Positions 50,863 to 59,670 of a DNA stretch of 64,000 bases are shown here, one piece after another. The translations under genes and the position numbers were made by a program. This stretch comes from Methanomicrobiaceae archaeon. GTDB lineage: Archaea; Halobacteriota; Methanomicrobia; Methanomicrobiales; Methanomicrobiaceae. The notes under the pieces were generated by a model that did no database searches, was not told the DNA's origin, and saw only the letters and a list, made by a program, of their open reading frames with translations. Position 1 is the first letter of the stretch. The number at the start of each line of letters is the position of its first letter. Location: contig JAFGKW010000007.1 of assembly GCA_016928355.1 (NCBI GenBank), positions 1 through 64,000 of the forward strand, in the 5' to 3' direction.

Positions 50863-51663
50863 TTATCGTATCCTGAAATCCGAACGGATAGTCATAACAC
50901 ATATGCCATCCCTGAATACCCTGACGATTCCGCCGGACTCTGAAACAGTAACTCCGACGACAGGAAGATCCATTGTTATTGCCGCTGCTGCAAGATGTCT
51001 GCCCCCCATACCACCGGGAAGCTTAACAGTGCCCGTATTGATGTTTAAGTATCTCCCGGCAGAAACAATCAGTCCTTCTGTATTTACAATAAAGACGCCG
51101 TCAAGCTGGGCGAACTCCTTGATACTCTCCCAGTTGTGTTCGTTCTTGATATCACAGTCTTCGGCCCTCTGTCCCTTGAACGGATTGATAATCGCCTGGT
51201 AGGAATTCTTATAGATCGTGTTCTCATCACCGATAATAAATGCGGTCCCGATATGACGCCCCTCCCTTCCCTGGCCGGAGATCTCCAGAGCAACCTTTAA
51301 AACGGCAGACATTACGTCCCTTGGAATTATGTCCTCAAAATCCCTTACGTTGATAAACGAACTTCCTTCCTTGATGTCAAATGTAATGACTGCATGAGGG
51401 AACACTCCGACAACGACCCCTTCTTCAAACTGTTTGGAGAGATAGATCTGAACGGCAGCATCATGAAGATGTTTCTCAGAGACTTCAAGAATATCGTGCA
51501 TGGTCAGGTCTTTCAGCACATCAAGCTGAAGATCCTCAACCCATATTATCGGTATATCCGATGCGAATTCCATTGGATCCAGAAAAGATACTATGGCCTT
51601 TGCCCCGATCTCCCCGGCTATATATGATGCACTCCGCATCATCAGAAGTTCTTTATTCACCAA
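50863..51663 (-). CDS. dacZ: diadenylate cyclase, DacZ type
   Basis: A 266-residue archaeal DisA_N-domain protein, predicted to make cyclic di-AMP from two ATP. The DAC motifs appear as DGVFIVNTEG (DGA-type) and GGMGGRHLAAAAIT (RHR-type, with archaeal RHxA pattern) near residues 187 and 218. The N-terminal half (about 1-130) is the archaeal accessory domain. Cyclic di-AMP controls osmotic and potassium balance in known cases. Monocistronic or leading the sucD direction; a 39-bp gap separates it from sucD. Confidence 0.85.
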   Translation of the reverse strand: MVNKELLMMRSASYIAGEIGAKAIVSFLDPMEFASDIPIIWVEDLQLDVLKDLTMHDILEVSEKHLHDAAVQIYLSKQFEEGVVVGVFPHAVITFDIKEGSSFINVRDFEDIIPRDVMSAVLKVALEISGQGREGRHIGTAFIIGDENTIYKNSYQAIINPFKGQRAEDCDIKNEHNWESIKEFAQLDGVFIVNTEGLIVSAGRYLNINTGTVKLPGGMGGRHLAAAAITMDLPVVGVTVSESGGIVRVFRDGICVMTIRSDFRIR

Positions 51664-51702
51664 TCTAATATCCTGGCTGAAACATAATAAGATTTATTAT
51701 AA

Positions 51703-52569
51703 TTATAGTATTTCCCTAACAAGAACCGGGATATCCGAGGGCTTCTCTGCAACAGTTATACCAATGGATTCAAGACGCCTGATCTTTGACCCGGCATCAC
51801 CCTCACCACCTGCAACAATGGCGCCTGCATGGCCCATTCTCTTCTCGGGCGGTGCGGAGACTCCCGCAATATAGGTTACAAGAGGAAGATTTGAAAATGA
51901 GGCGCCCTCCTCCTCCAGGTTTCCTCCGACCTCGCCGATAAGGACTACGGCTTTAGTCTCCGGGTCCTTCTCGAATCTCTCCAGAACATTGACAAATGTT
52001 TCTCCGATTACAGGGTCACCACCTATTCCGACGATGGTGCTCTGCCCTATTTCTGCACGGCTGAGTTCATTTACTACCTCATAAGTGAGAGTCCCGCTCC
52101 TCGATATGACACCGACATTCCCTCTCATCGCAAGCTGTGCGGGCATTATGCCAAGCTTGAGTTCACCAGGGGACATCGTTCCCGGGCAGTTTGGACCGAT
52201 AACACTACAGCCTTCAAGTCCGGCATAAGATATTGCCCTCATGGTATCGTGTACAGGGATGTGCTCGGTTATAGCTACGACAAGTTCAAGGCCGTTGTAT
52301 GCTGCCTCCATAATCGAGTCGCCTGCCGCGAAACCGGGAACAAACAGGACACTTACAGATGCATCGTGTTCCAAAAGAGCTTCTCTGACCGAGTTGTAGA
52401 CAGGAACGCCGTGGATCTCCTGCCCGCCCTTGCCGGGGGTTACACCTGCAACAACGCCTTTTCCTCCAACAGATTCAGAGTACCTGTTCATGAGATCGAT
52501 GTGAAAGGCACCCTGTCTTCCTGTAGCCCCCTGCACAATAACACCGGTGTTTTTATCTCCATATATCAT
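51703..52569 (-). CDS. sucD: succinyl-CoA synthetase alpha subunit
   Basis: A 288-residue alpha subunit. CoA-binding Rossmann domain: GVIVQGATGRQGAFH; catalytic phosphohistidine loop KRMGHAGAIVAGG near residue 245. With SucC it interconverts succinate and succinyl-CoA. ATG 52569 is chosen (MIYGDKNTGV), one base after the sucC stop; the frame is open to 52593 without family similarity. In this organism it probably runs toward succinyl-CoA for 2-oxoglutarate synthesis. Confidence 0.95.
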   Translation of the reverse strand: MIYGDKNTGVIVQGATGRQGAFHIDLMNRYSESVGGKGVVAGVTPGKGGQEIHGVPVYNSVREALLEHDASVSVLFVPGFAAGDSIMEAAYNGLELVVAITEHIPVHDTMRAISYAGLEGCSVIGPNCPGTMSPGELKLGIMPAQLAMRGNVGVISRSGTLTYEVVNELSRAEIGQSTIVGIGGDPVIGETFVNVLERFEKDPETKAVVLIGEVGGNLEEEGASFSNLPLVTYIAGVSAPPEKRMGHAGAIVAGGEGDAGSKIRRLESIGITVAEKPSDIPVLVREIL

Positions 52570-52570
52570 C

Positions 52571-53656
52571 TCAGGCCACCTCCCCGACTGCAAACTTCAC
52601 AACCTCTTCCATAGAGTCCAGCATCTGGTACCCCTTCTCAGAAAGAATTCTCTTTCCTTCGGCCTCATTAGTCCCTGCAAGACGAACCACGACTTTCTGG
52701 GGCACTCCGGCTTCTACGATTCCCGCAGCCACCTCGTCACAGCGGGTTATACCGCCGAGAAGATTTACGACAATGACCTCTACACCTTCCATTCCTGCAA
52801 CGAGTTTTACTGCACTGCAGACTCTTGCCCTGTCTGCACCTCCGCCCACATCGAGGAAGTTGGCCGCCTTACCGCCATAATACTCGATCATATCAAGAGT
52901 GGACATCGTCAGGCCGGCGCCGTTTCCGATGACCCCTATACTTCCCTCAAGCTCCACATACGAGAAACCAAGCTCCTCGGCGAGTCTCTCACGCTCGGTC
53001 AGGTCCCTGTTCACCGATATGCCCTGGCGGTTTAACGCATTGTCATCGACGATTATCTTCGCATCGGCAGCATAGACTCCTTTCTCAGTGGTCACCAGCG
53101 GGTTTATTTCCGCAAGGGTCGCATCGCTTTTGCAGAATACCCTGTAGAGAGATTTGACTACAGCCGACAATTCCTTCGGGGAGTCCCTGAGCATCTCCCT
53201 CATCATGAAATCCGGGATGTCATCAAGCATAGGGGAGACACGGACTCTTCTAAGAGCATCGGGGTTCTTCTTTGCAGTCTCCTCGATATCGACTCCGCCT
53301 TCTGCGGAGAAGAGGATTACAGGTGCCTTCTTCGACCGGTCAAGCGTGATGCTTACATAATACTCATCTGTTATCGGCAGTTTCTCCTCGACCAGGATGG
53401 TTTCTACAGGGATGCCTTTGATATCCCTTACAAACATCTCCCTGATTCTGTCCTGTGCCTCTCCGGCACTGCATATGACAACTCCGCCTGCCTTGCCCCT
53501 TCCACCTACATCAACCTGGGCCTTGATGACCACCTCGTCCCCCAGGTTACATACGTTTATTCCGGGATCATCTGTTTTTTTAACAACTAATCCCTCTGCT
53601 ACGGGAATTCCATATTTTTTAAAAATATCCTTTGCCTCATATTCCAAAAGCTTCAT
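52571..53656 (-). CDS. sucC: succinyl-CoA synthetase beta subunit
   Basis: A 361-residue beta subunit with an ATP-grasp N-terminal domain (MKLLEYEAKDIFKKYGIPVAEG, VIKAQVDVGGRGKAGGV) and a C-terminal ligase domain (NFLDVGGGADRARVCSAVKL, VNLLGGITRCDEVA, VRLAGTNEAEG). The Gly-rich loops bind nucleotide and the phosphohistidine. It starts 2 bp after the korC stop, within one long operon. Confidence 0.95.
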   Translation of the reverse strand: MKLLEYEAKDIFKKYGIPVAEGLVVKKTDDPGINVCNLGDEVVIKAQVDVGGRGKAGGVVICSAGEAQDRIREMFVRDIKGIPVETILVEEKLPITDEYYVSITLDRSKKAPVILFSAEGGVDIEETAKKNPDALRRVRVSPMLDDIPDFMMREMLRDSPKELSAVVKSLYRVFCKSDATLAEINPLVTTEKGVYAADAKIIVDDNALNRQGISVNRDLTERERLAEELGFSYVELEGSIGVIGNGAGLTMSTLDMIEYYGGKAANFLDVGGGADRARVCSAVKLVAGMEGVEVIVVNLLGGITRCDEVAAGIVEAGVPQKVVVRLAGTNEAEGKRILSEKGYQMLDSMEEVVKFAVGEVA

Positions 53657-53658
53657 GA

Positions 53659-54195
53659 TTAAACCTCGCAGTTCTCGCCCAGACCAAACCCGGCGTTAAG
53701 AGCATCCATATTCAGCTGCTCGGTCCCTTTTGGAACGCTGTCCATGACCGCCATCTCTATTGCCGCCTTACTGACGACTTCGGTGGCAGTTACAAGAGCA
53801 CCGAGCATTATGATATTTGCAACGATGACTCGGCCCAGGTCTTTCTTCGCGGTCTCTGTTGCAGGAACCTCTGCATACCTGCATTCGGGCCTCGAGAAGA
53901 CAAGCCCGGAATCGAGAAGCATCCGGGCCTTTGCTCCTGCATTAACTCCATATTTTTCAAAACCCTGCTGTGACATAATTACATATATGTCCGGGTTCCG
54001 GACCTTGGGATACAGGACCTCCTCGTCCTCGATAATTACAGCACTCATTGAGGCGCCTCCGCGGGCTTCGGGACCATAGACCTGTGTCTGGACCGCAAAC
54101 TTGTTGTCATATATGGCGGCCGCACGCCCTAGGATTACAGCCGACAGGATAATTCCCTGTCCGCCGAAACCTGAAAACAAGACTTCATTCCTCAT
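53659..54195 (-). CDS. korC: 2-oxoglutarate:ferredoxin oxidoreductase gamma subunit
   Basis: A 178-residue gamma subunit: MRNEVLFSGFGGQGIILSAVILGRAA opens the CoA/TPP-interacting domain, with QVYGPEARGGASMSAVII following. Part of the four-subunit enzyme that reductively carboxylates succinyl-CoA using reduced ferredoxin. It overlaps korB by 11 bp. Confidence 0.93.
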   Translation of the reverse strand: MRNEVLFSGFGGQGIILSAVILGRAAAIYDNKFAVQTQVYGPEARGGASMSAVIIEDEEVLYPKVRNPDIYVIMSQQGFEKYGVNAGAKARMLLDSGLVFSRPECRYAEVPATETAKKDLGRVIVANIIMLGALVTATEVVSKAAIEMAVMDSVPKGTEQLNMDALNAGFGLGENCEV

Positions 54196-54985
54196 CCTTA
54201 ACCACCCCTAAAGCAGGCCTGAACCTTTTTACGAACTCTCCTACAGTGAACCGGCCAGGCGAAAGCTCCCGGCCTTCGGCCTCCATCCGCTTTGCCTTGT
54301 TCAGCAGGACAGCGTTGTCCCTCATATATTCAAGCATGGATGTTGTTGTCCGGAGTTTGTTCCTCCGCCCGTAAGATGTCGGGCACTGCGTCATGGCTTC
54401 GATGAACGAGAAGCCTGGAATCTCCATTCCTACCTTAATCGCTTTTGTGAGTTCCTTTACATGATAGGCGGTCCATCTTGCAGAATAGTTCGCACCGGAT
54501 GCCTCAGCAAGCCTTGCGAGATCGAATACAGGTTCAGTCGCGCCGTAAGGGGTTGTCGTCGAGATCGCCCCGGCCGGCGTGCACGGGCTCCCCTGACCCC
54601 CGGTCATTCCGTAGATCATGTTGTTCATGCAGATTACCGTCATATTGATGTTCCGCCTGCATGCGTGTATGAAGTGATTGCCCCCGATTGCTGAGAGGTC
54701 GCCGTCACCGGTGAAGACGACCACATCAAACTCAGGTTTTGCAAGCTTGACACCTGTTGCAAATGCAAGAGCACGCCCGTGGGTCGTATGAAGAGAGTCA
54801 GTTGTGATGTATCCCGGAGATCGGGATGAACACCCAATCCCCGATATGAATATTGTATTGTCGATATCCCATCCCATCTGCATAACTGCCTCAAGCGTGC
54901 AGTTAATGACCGTTCCGTTTCCGCAGCCCGTGCAGAATATATGCGGCATCCGGTCGTGCCTGTACCAGTCTTCGACGGATTTCAT
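54185..54985 (-). CDS. korB: 2-oxoglutarate:ferredoxin oxidoreductase beta subunit
   Basis: A 266-residue TPP-binding subunit. HIFCTGCGNGTV provides cluster cysteines, GDGDLSAIGGNHFIHACRRNINMTVICMNNMIYGMTGGQ is the TPP/Mg site. It shares one base with korA upstream. Subunit sizes and order (D-A-B-C) match methanogen 2-oxoglutarate synthase. Confidence 0.94.
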   Translation of the reverse strand: MKSVEDWYRHDRMPHIFCTGCGNGTVINCTLEAVMQMGWDIDNTIFISGIGCSSRSPGYITTDSLHTTHGRALAFATGVKLAKPEFDVVVFTGDGDLSAIGGNHFIHACRRNINMTVICMNNMIYGMTGGQGSPCTPAGAISTTTPYGATEPVFDLARLAEASGANYSARWTAYHVKELTKAIKVGMEIPGFSFIEAMTQCPTSYGRRNKLRTTTSMLEYMRDNAVLLNKAKRMEAEGRELSPGRFTVGEFVKRFRPALGVVKDEE

Positions 54986-56085
54986 CAGGAGTCCCCTCCC
55001 ATAGCCCTGAACAGTTCGTCAGGAGTATGCATCTCACCGCCGATTTTTGGAAGAGATTCAACTTCAATACTGGTATGGCGCTGAATCTCCCTTGCCATCT
55101 GCCCCATATTCAGTTCGGGAACGATGAATTTAGATGCATTTGGAAATTCCTTCAGCACTTTCTCGGGGAAGGGCCAGACGATCCTGAGATTCAGGTGCCC
55201 TATCTCCAAATCAGAGTAATCATGCATTAGCTGGCGCACCGCCCTTCCAGGCGGACCGTAAGTGATGAACACAATCTCCGCCTGTGGATTGATAATATCA
55301 TAGTCCGCGATCTCGTGCCTCTTCGATTCGATCTTGTTTACAAGCCGAGTAACAAGTTCGCTGTGAAGCTCGCAGTTCGTAGCCTCGGGATAGCCTCTCT
55401 CGTCATGGGTCAGGCCGGTGACATGTACCCTGTAACCTTTTCCGAACTCCGGGAAACCCGGGATCATATCGTCTTCGGGTTCGAACGGGAGCTTTCCCTC
55501 TTTTAGAGGTCTCCGCCGGATGATGTCGACCTCTTCGGGGATCGTGACCTTCTCCCTCATATGGCCTATAATCTCGTCCGACATAAGGAATACGGGGCAC
55601 CTGAACCTGTCGGCAAGGTTGAACGCCTTTGCGGTAAGGTCGAACATCTCCTGAACGGTGGACGGCACGAGTGCGATTGTGCTATAGTCACCGTGCGAGC
55701 CGAACCTGCACTGCATCATATCACCCTGTGCTCCCATTGTGGGCTGTCCGGTGGAAGGGCCGCCTCTCTGGATATTTACTATCACAATGGGTGTCTCGGT
55801 CATGACCGCATAACCGATGTTCTCCATCATGAGTGAAAAACCGGGGCCGCTGGTGGCGGTCATTGAGCGTGCACCTGCCCAGGAAGCACCTATGATCGAG
55901 GATATGCTTGCAAGCTCATCCTCCATCTGAATGAATGTCCCGCCTTTCTTCGGAAGTATCCTTGCCATATGCTCGGCAACTTCTGTTGAGGGCGTAATCG
56001 GATATCCTCCAAAGAAGGAACATCCCGCCGCAAGCGCTCCCTCTGCACAGGCGATATTCCCCTGCATGAATTCAATCCTGCTCAA
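54985..56085 (-). CDS. korA: 2-oxoglutarate:ferredoxin oxidoreductase alpha subunit
   Basis: A 366-residue alpha subunit: MQGNIACAEGALAAGCSFFGGYPITPSTEVAEHMA is the pyrimidine-binding opening, with ATSGPGFSLMMENIGYA and GGPSTGQPT further on. It pairs with KorB to form the TPP active site. Its start overlaps the korD stop by 4 bp. Confidence 0.95.
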   Translation of the reverse strand: MSRIEFMQGNIACAEGALAAGCSFFGGYPITPSTEVAEHMARILPKKGGTFIQMEDELASISSIIGASWAGARSMTATSGPGFSLMMENIGYAVMTETPIVIVNIQRGGPSTGQPTMGAQGDMMQCRFGSHGDYSTIALVPSTVQEMFDLTAKAFNLADRFRCPVFLMSDEIIGHMREKVTIPEEVDIIRRRPLKEGKLPFEPEDDMIPGFPEFGKGYRVHVTGLTHDERGYPEATNCELHSELVTRLVNKIESKRHEIADYDIINPQAEIVFITYGPPGRAVRQLMHDYSDLEIGHLNLRIVWPFPEKVLKEFPNASKFIVPELNMGQMAREIQRHTSIEVESLPKIGGEMHTPDELFRAMGGDS

Positions 56086-56354
56086 TACTCAATCACCACC
56101 TTCATGGATTCATACGGCTCCTCTTCGATCCATTTGATCGCCTGGTCGGGACAGATTAGCTGGCATACCCCGCATAACCTCCTCTGGTAGAGGCTTGCCA
56201 GCCTGCAGTTTGTGCATCTCTCCGGCCGGTCAAGTTCAGGAACAACCACGCCCTTTTTGTTAAGTTCACTTCCTTCCTGAAAAATATTGTAGGGGCAAAC
56301 CATTGTGCATAAATTGCACCCCTTGCAGAGGTTCTGATCAATAACAAGTTTCAT
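56082..56354 (-). CDS. korD: 2-oxoglutarate:ferredoxin oxidoreductase delta subunit (ferredoxin)
   Basis: A 90-residue two-cluster ferredoxin-like subunit. The first cluster motif is CKGCNLCTMVCP. The second is irregular, with cysteines in RCTNCRL, LCGVC and LICPDQ. It delivers electrons to KorB. It heads the kor-suc part of the operon; the 76-bp gap from fumB contains TATA-like A/T stretches, so a second promoter is possible. Confidence 0.9.
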   Translation of the reverse strand: MKLVIDQNLCKGCNLCTMVCPYNIFQEGSELNKKGVVVPELDRPERCTNCRLASLYQRRLCGVCQLICPDQAIKWIEEEPYESMKVVIEY

Positions 56355-56430
56355 AGGGCACGACCTGGGGAATTAATTATGGTATATTATTGCTCCTTAT
56401 AATTACTAAATATCTCCTCATTTCACATGA

Positions 56431-56979
56431 TTAACCGGGACAGAAGGTTGACCTGAACGATTTTTGCGCAGAATCCATTATTTCGGAGTATAAGTCCCCG
56501 CCATGCGCATCCATGGCAACCGTAAGCGGAAGATTATCAACCTCTATCTCCCATATGGCCTCAGCCATCCCGAGGTCCTCAAAATATACACCATTAAGCT
56601 TCATCCTGGAAGCGGCAAGTGCTGCACAACCCCCGGTATAGGCAAGATATACCGCCCTTCCTCTCATGAGGGAGGATACGTCTCCACTCATTCCTCCTTT
56701 GCCGATAAACGCCTTAACTCCGGCATCGAGAAGAAATCCGCAGAGCGAGTTCATCCTTGCCGATGTTGTAGGGCCTGCCGCAACCACCCTGCCGTCCGAT
56801 ACGACAGGTCCGCAGTGAAAAATAATCGCACCTTTCGGATCGAAGGGGATCTTTTCCTCCATCATTCTCATATGAGCCTCGTCCCTTGCAGTGTATATCG
56901 TTCCGGAGAGTTCCACCCTGTCCCCGGCATGGAGATCGAGGATATCGTCGCCGAGCGGGGTTTTGAGCCGGATGACACT
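56431..56979 (-). CDS. fumB: class I fumarate hydratase beta subunit
   Basis: A 182-residue beta subunit of the two-subunit iron-sulfur fumarase: MSVIRLKTPLGDDILDLHAGDRVELSGTIYTARDEAH, GPTTSARMN and GKGGM are typical. ATG 56979 is chosen, sharing a base with the alpha stop; the frame is open to 57021. A tartrate dehydratase is the main alternative, but the kor and suc neighbours favour fumarase. Confidence 0.9.
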   Translation of the reverse strand, partial: SVIRLKTPLGDDILDLHAGDRVELSGTIYTARDEAHMRMMEEKIPFDPKGAIIFHCGPVVSDGRVVAAGPTTSARMNSLCGFLLDAGVKAFIGKGGMSGDVSSLMRGRAVYLAYTGGCAALAASRMKLNGVYFEDLGMAEAIWEIEVDNLPLTVAMDAHGGDLYSEIMDSAQKSFRSTFCPG

Positions 56980-57794
56980 CATAATTCCACCTCTACAGTG
57001 GCACGCCTGCATGCCCAGCACTGGACGTTTACAGCAACCGGAAGCGACGCGGTATGACAGTGGCCCTTCTTCACCTTTACTGCGATGCAGGTTGTATCCC
57101 CGCCAAGACCCATCGGCCCGATGCCGAGGTTGTTGACCGCATCGCAGATCTCCTGCTCATATCCTGTCATCTCATCAACAGGTTCAAGCAGGGCCTCTTT
57201 TGCAAAGGCTGTAACACTGTCGAATGTCCCGCCGATACCTACCCCCAGAACAACCGGAGGACATGGCCTTCCCCCGGAAATCAGCATGGTTTCAGCAACG
57301 AACTCTTTTATCTTCCCGGCCTCAGACGGAAGAAACATCGCCATCCTCGACATGTTTTCGCTGCCGCCGCCTTTCGGCATTGCAGTGATTGTGAATTTTT
57401 TACCAGGACTGACATGAATCGAAGGGGTTTCAATCCCGAGATTGTTTCCGGTATTATGACGTGTGAGCGGATCTACGGCATTCGGCCTGAGCGGTATGCT
57501 CTCTGTCGCCCTTTCGACTCCGTCCCGGATTCCCAGGAATATATCCTCCGTAAACGGAACTTCAGGAGGAATTGTTACATAGAATATATGGAGCCCGGTA
57601 TCCTGGCATAAAGGCAGCCCTAGCTTTTCAGCCTGGCGGATATTTTCAACAATATTGGAGTACTCAGACTTTGCGATCTCACGTGTCTCACGAGCCATCG
57701 TCTTTTCAAAAGCCCTTATAAAATCGACAGGAAGCTTAATTTCAGCCTCCCTTATCGCCTTTTCCGCCGCATCGGCCACTTTTTTCCTAAGCAT
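56979..57794 (-). CDS. fumA: class I fumarate hydratase alpha subunit
   Basis: A 271-residue alpha subunit carrying the [4Fe-4S] cluster; the three ligand cysteines lie in GLPLCQDTG, GGRPCPPVVLG and GGDTTCIAVK. Hydrates fumarate to malate or, here more likely, dehydrates malate in the reductive branch. The ATG at 57794 (MLRKKVADAAEKAIREA) is chosen. The frame is open to 58004, but that extension is encoded by the intergenic repeat element and has no similarity. Confidence 0.9.
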   Translation of the reverse strand: MLRKKVADAAEKAIREAEIKLPVDFIRAFEKTMARETREIAKSEYSNIVENIRQAEKLGLPLCQDTGLHIFYVTIPPEVPFTEDIFLGIRDGVERATESIPLRPNAVDPLTRHNTGNNLGIETPSIHVSPGKKFTITAMPKGGGSENMSRMAMFLPSEAGKIKEFVAETMLISGGRPCPPVVLGVGIGGTFDSVTAFAKEALLEPVDEMTGYEQEICDAVNNLGIGPMGLGGDTTCIAVKVKKGHCHTASLPVAVNVQCWACRRATVEVEL

Positions 57795-57945
57795 CGGTAT
57801 CACTGCAGATATATTGACGGATTTAATCCAGTTAATACAATGATATTCTCCCTGAAGAATATTTTTCCATTGAACGGGGTTTTGAGGATAAAGGATCTGG
57901 CATAGAACAGAATACATTTTCCCTGTAGGAAAACTCCTTTTCAAA

Positions 57946-58150
57946 TGGGCATAAGCTCCATATGGGGCAACCCAAGCGCAAATTCGCTTTGCGAATTTAC
58001 GCAAATATTATAAAACGGACTGGATGCTACCCGTACGGTTAGCCCCGGCAGGGAGAAAACTCAGGAGCAGGAGGGGGTGCTCGCCCATCCCCGAGTGCGA
58101 CTTATCGCAACGGGGGGGAGGATAATAGGGAGGGGGATTTCCCCCTCCCT
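57946..58150 (+). repeat. structured intergenic repeat element, copy 2
   Basis: This lies in a 523-bp gap without genes (57795-58317). Hairpins in order: GGGC-ATAA-GCTC (57947-57958); GCG-c-AAATTCGC pairing with GCGAATTT-a-CGC (57976-58002); GCTA...TAGC around CCGTACGG (58025-58043); GGGGGTG with CATCCCC (58073-58092); TGCGA-CTTA-TCGCA (58096-58109); and a 9-bp stem GGGAGGGGG/CCCCCTCCC (58128-58149). Order and loop sequences match the copy at 32617-32867, while several stem bases change in paired fashion. Confidence 0.6.
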
Positions 58151-58271
58151 TTTAACTATAAAGCAAAACCTGCGCCAGACTACCCCGATTTAAAACTTCA
58201 TAAAGAGACGTTCTAAAAAAATCCAACCGGCATCTCCCCCACGGGATAAAGGATTCGCAGGCTGACGAATC

Positions 58272-58307
58272 AAAAAAATATTTTAGGAGGGATTCAACCC
58301 AAAAAAA
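58272..58307 (-). terminator. T-rich terminator region after rpl10e
   Basis: Read on the minus strand, two T7 tracts (at 58301-58307 and 58272-58278) follow the rpl10e stop, each preceded by AAATA. A hairpin GATTCG/CGAATC (58252-58271) adjoins the second. The direct repeat AAAAAAATATTT occurs at both tracts. Confidence 0.5.
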
Positions 58308-58317
58308 TATTTAAAAA

Positions 58318-58830
58318 TTATGCTGTCTTTCTCTTCTCGATGATGAGGCGGGTAGGTGTCGGGAGTTTGTAGCCTGCACTCTTTAAAGCACCCTTTGCCT
58401 TCTCCGCATTTGCCTCGGTTGTATAGACCGTAAAGATCTTCTGCTGAGACTGGACGCGGGCGGCTGTTCCGACAGCTTTTCCGAATGCCATCCTCATTCC
58501 CTCGGAAACACGGTCCGCACCTGCACCTGTTGCCTGCTTGTTCTCGCGAAGCACCTGGTGGGGGTATGTGCGGAGCTTGAAGTGATAGTTCATCCTTCCG
58601 AGTTCCTTCATGAGTTTACGGTTTACGTTCATACGTGCGGCTTCAAGAGCCTTGTGCTGGATCTGGCATGCCTCCTCTGCAAGTATTGATACTTCCATCG
58701 GGAACTGTTCCTTCGGGTTGCCCATGTTGAACTGGACAATCTTTGAACCGGGCACACCACCCATATATTCTCGCCTTGTATACGCCCTTTTTGATATGGC
58801 TCTGTACATTTTTGCGGGTTTTCTGACCAT
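58318..58830 (-). CDS. rpl10e: 50S ribosomal protein L10e
   Basis: A 170-residue L10e (uL16 in current nomenclature), located at the subunit interface near the A-site t[34 protein letters not shown] and the loop [27 protein letters not shown] (with P for the first V position here: HQVLRENK) are diagnostic. It lies alone, 78 bp downstream of the ABC importer ATPase gene and away from the main ribosomal operon, as is common in archaea. Confidence 0.95.
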   Translation of the reverse strand: MVRKPAKMYRAISKRAYTRREYMGGVPGSKIVQFNMGNPKEQFPMEVSILAEEACQIQHKALEAARMNVNRKLMKELGRMNYHFKLRTYPHQVLRENKQATGAGADRVSEGMRMAFGKAVGTAARVQSQQKIFTVYTTEANAEKAKGALKSAGYKLPTPTRLIIEKRKTA

Positions 58831-58908
58831 TATTAAAAACTCCTCGCTATCTGAATGTGCTATAAAAAATGGAGATGTAGACTAATAAACCTAACTATCC
58901 CTTCATGA

Positions 58909-59670
58909 TCATATCTGCGTTTCTTCCATATGCGAGAGGACATGGCGCCTGAGATTTGCAAAATCAGGATCCGTCCTTTCACGGATTCGGGGCAGATTGA
59001 CATCAATAATATCCTTTATCCTTCCGGGTCTCGGGGAGAGGACAACAATCCGGTCGGCCAGGAAGACAGCCTCATCCACGCTGTGTGTTACAAAGATGAT
59101 CGTCTTCCTGGTCTTTTCCCATATCTCAAGAAGCTCTCTCTGCATCATATTCCTTGTCTGCGCATCAAGAGCTCCGAAGGGTTCATCCATCAGAAGTACT
59201 TTTGGATCGTTTGCAAGAGCGCGGGCTATTGCAACTCTCTGGCGCATCCCGCCCGACAGTTCATGCGGATAGGACATCCCGAATCCTTCAAGGTTGACAA
59301 GATCAAGATACTCATCGACGATCTTCTTCTTATCCTCCCTGGAATATCCCTTCATCTCCAGTCCAAAGCCGATATTGTCCGATATTCTCAGCCATGGAAA
59401 GAGAGAATACTCCTGGAATACCATTCCTCTCTCCGGATCCGGCCCCTCAACCGGCTTTCCGTCGAGACTTACACTGCCCGATGTCGGAAAGTCAAGACCC
59501 GCGATTATTCTCAACAGGGTTGTCTTCCCGCAGCCCGAAGGACCGACAAGACAAACAAACTCCTTGTCTTCGATATGCAGGTTTATATTATCAAGTGCGG
59601 TCACCGCTACGGACCCATCTCCTTCTTTTGTAAAGATCCTGCCCAGCTTTTCAATATCAACCGCAGCCAT
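58909..59670 (-). CDS. ABC transporter ATPase, SsuB/TauB type
   Basis: A 253-residue ATPase of the sulfonate/nitrate/taurine importer family: Walker A GPSGCGKTT, signature LSGGMRQRVAIARAL, Walker B LLMDEPFGALD, His in FVTHSVDEAVFLADR. ATG 59670 is chosen because it coincides with the end of the permease gene; the frame is open 18 bp further. Last gene of the importer operon. Confidence 0.9.
   Translation of the reverse strand: MAAVDIEKLGRIFTKEGDGSVAVTALDNINLHIEDKEFVCLVGPSGCGKTTLLRIIAGLDFPTSGSVSLDGKPVEGPDPERGMVFQEYSLFPWLRISDNIGFGLEMKGYSREDKKKIVDEYLDLVNLEGFGMSYPHELSGGMRQRVAIARALANDPKVLLMDEPFGALDAQTRNMMQRELLEIWEKTRKTIIFVTHSVDEAVFLADRIVVLSPRPGRIKDIIDVNLPRIRERTDPDFANLRRHVLSHMEETQI

Noticed and set aside
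57795-58004. N-terminal extension of fumarase alpha
   Set aside because: The extension overlaps the structured repeat element, has no family similarity, and the ATG at 57794 gives the usual N-terminus.
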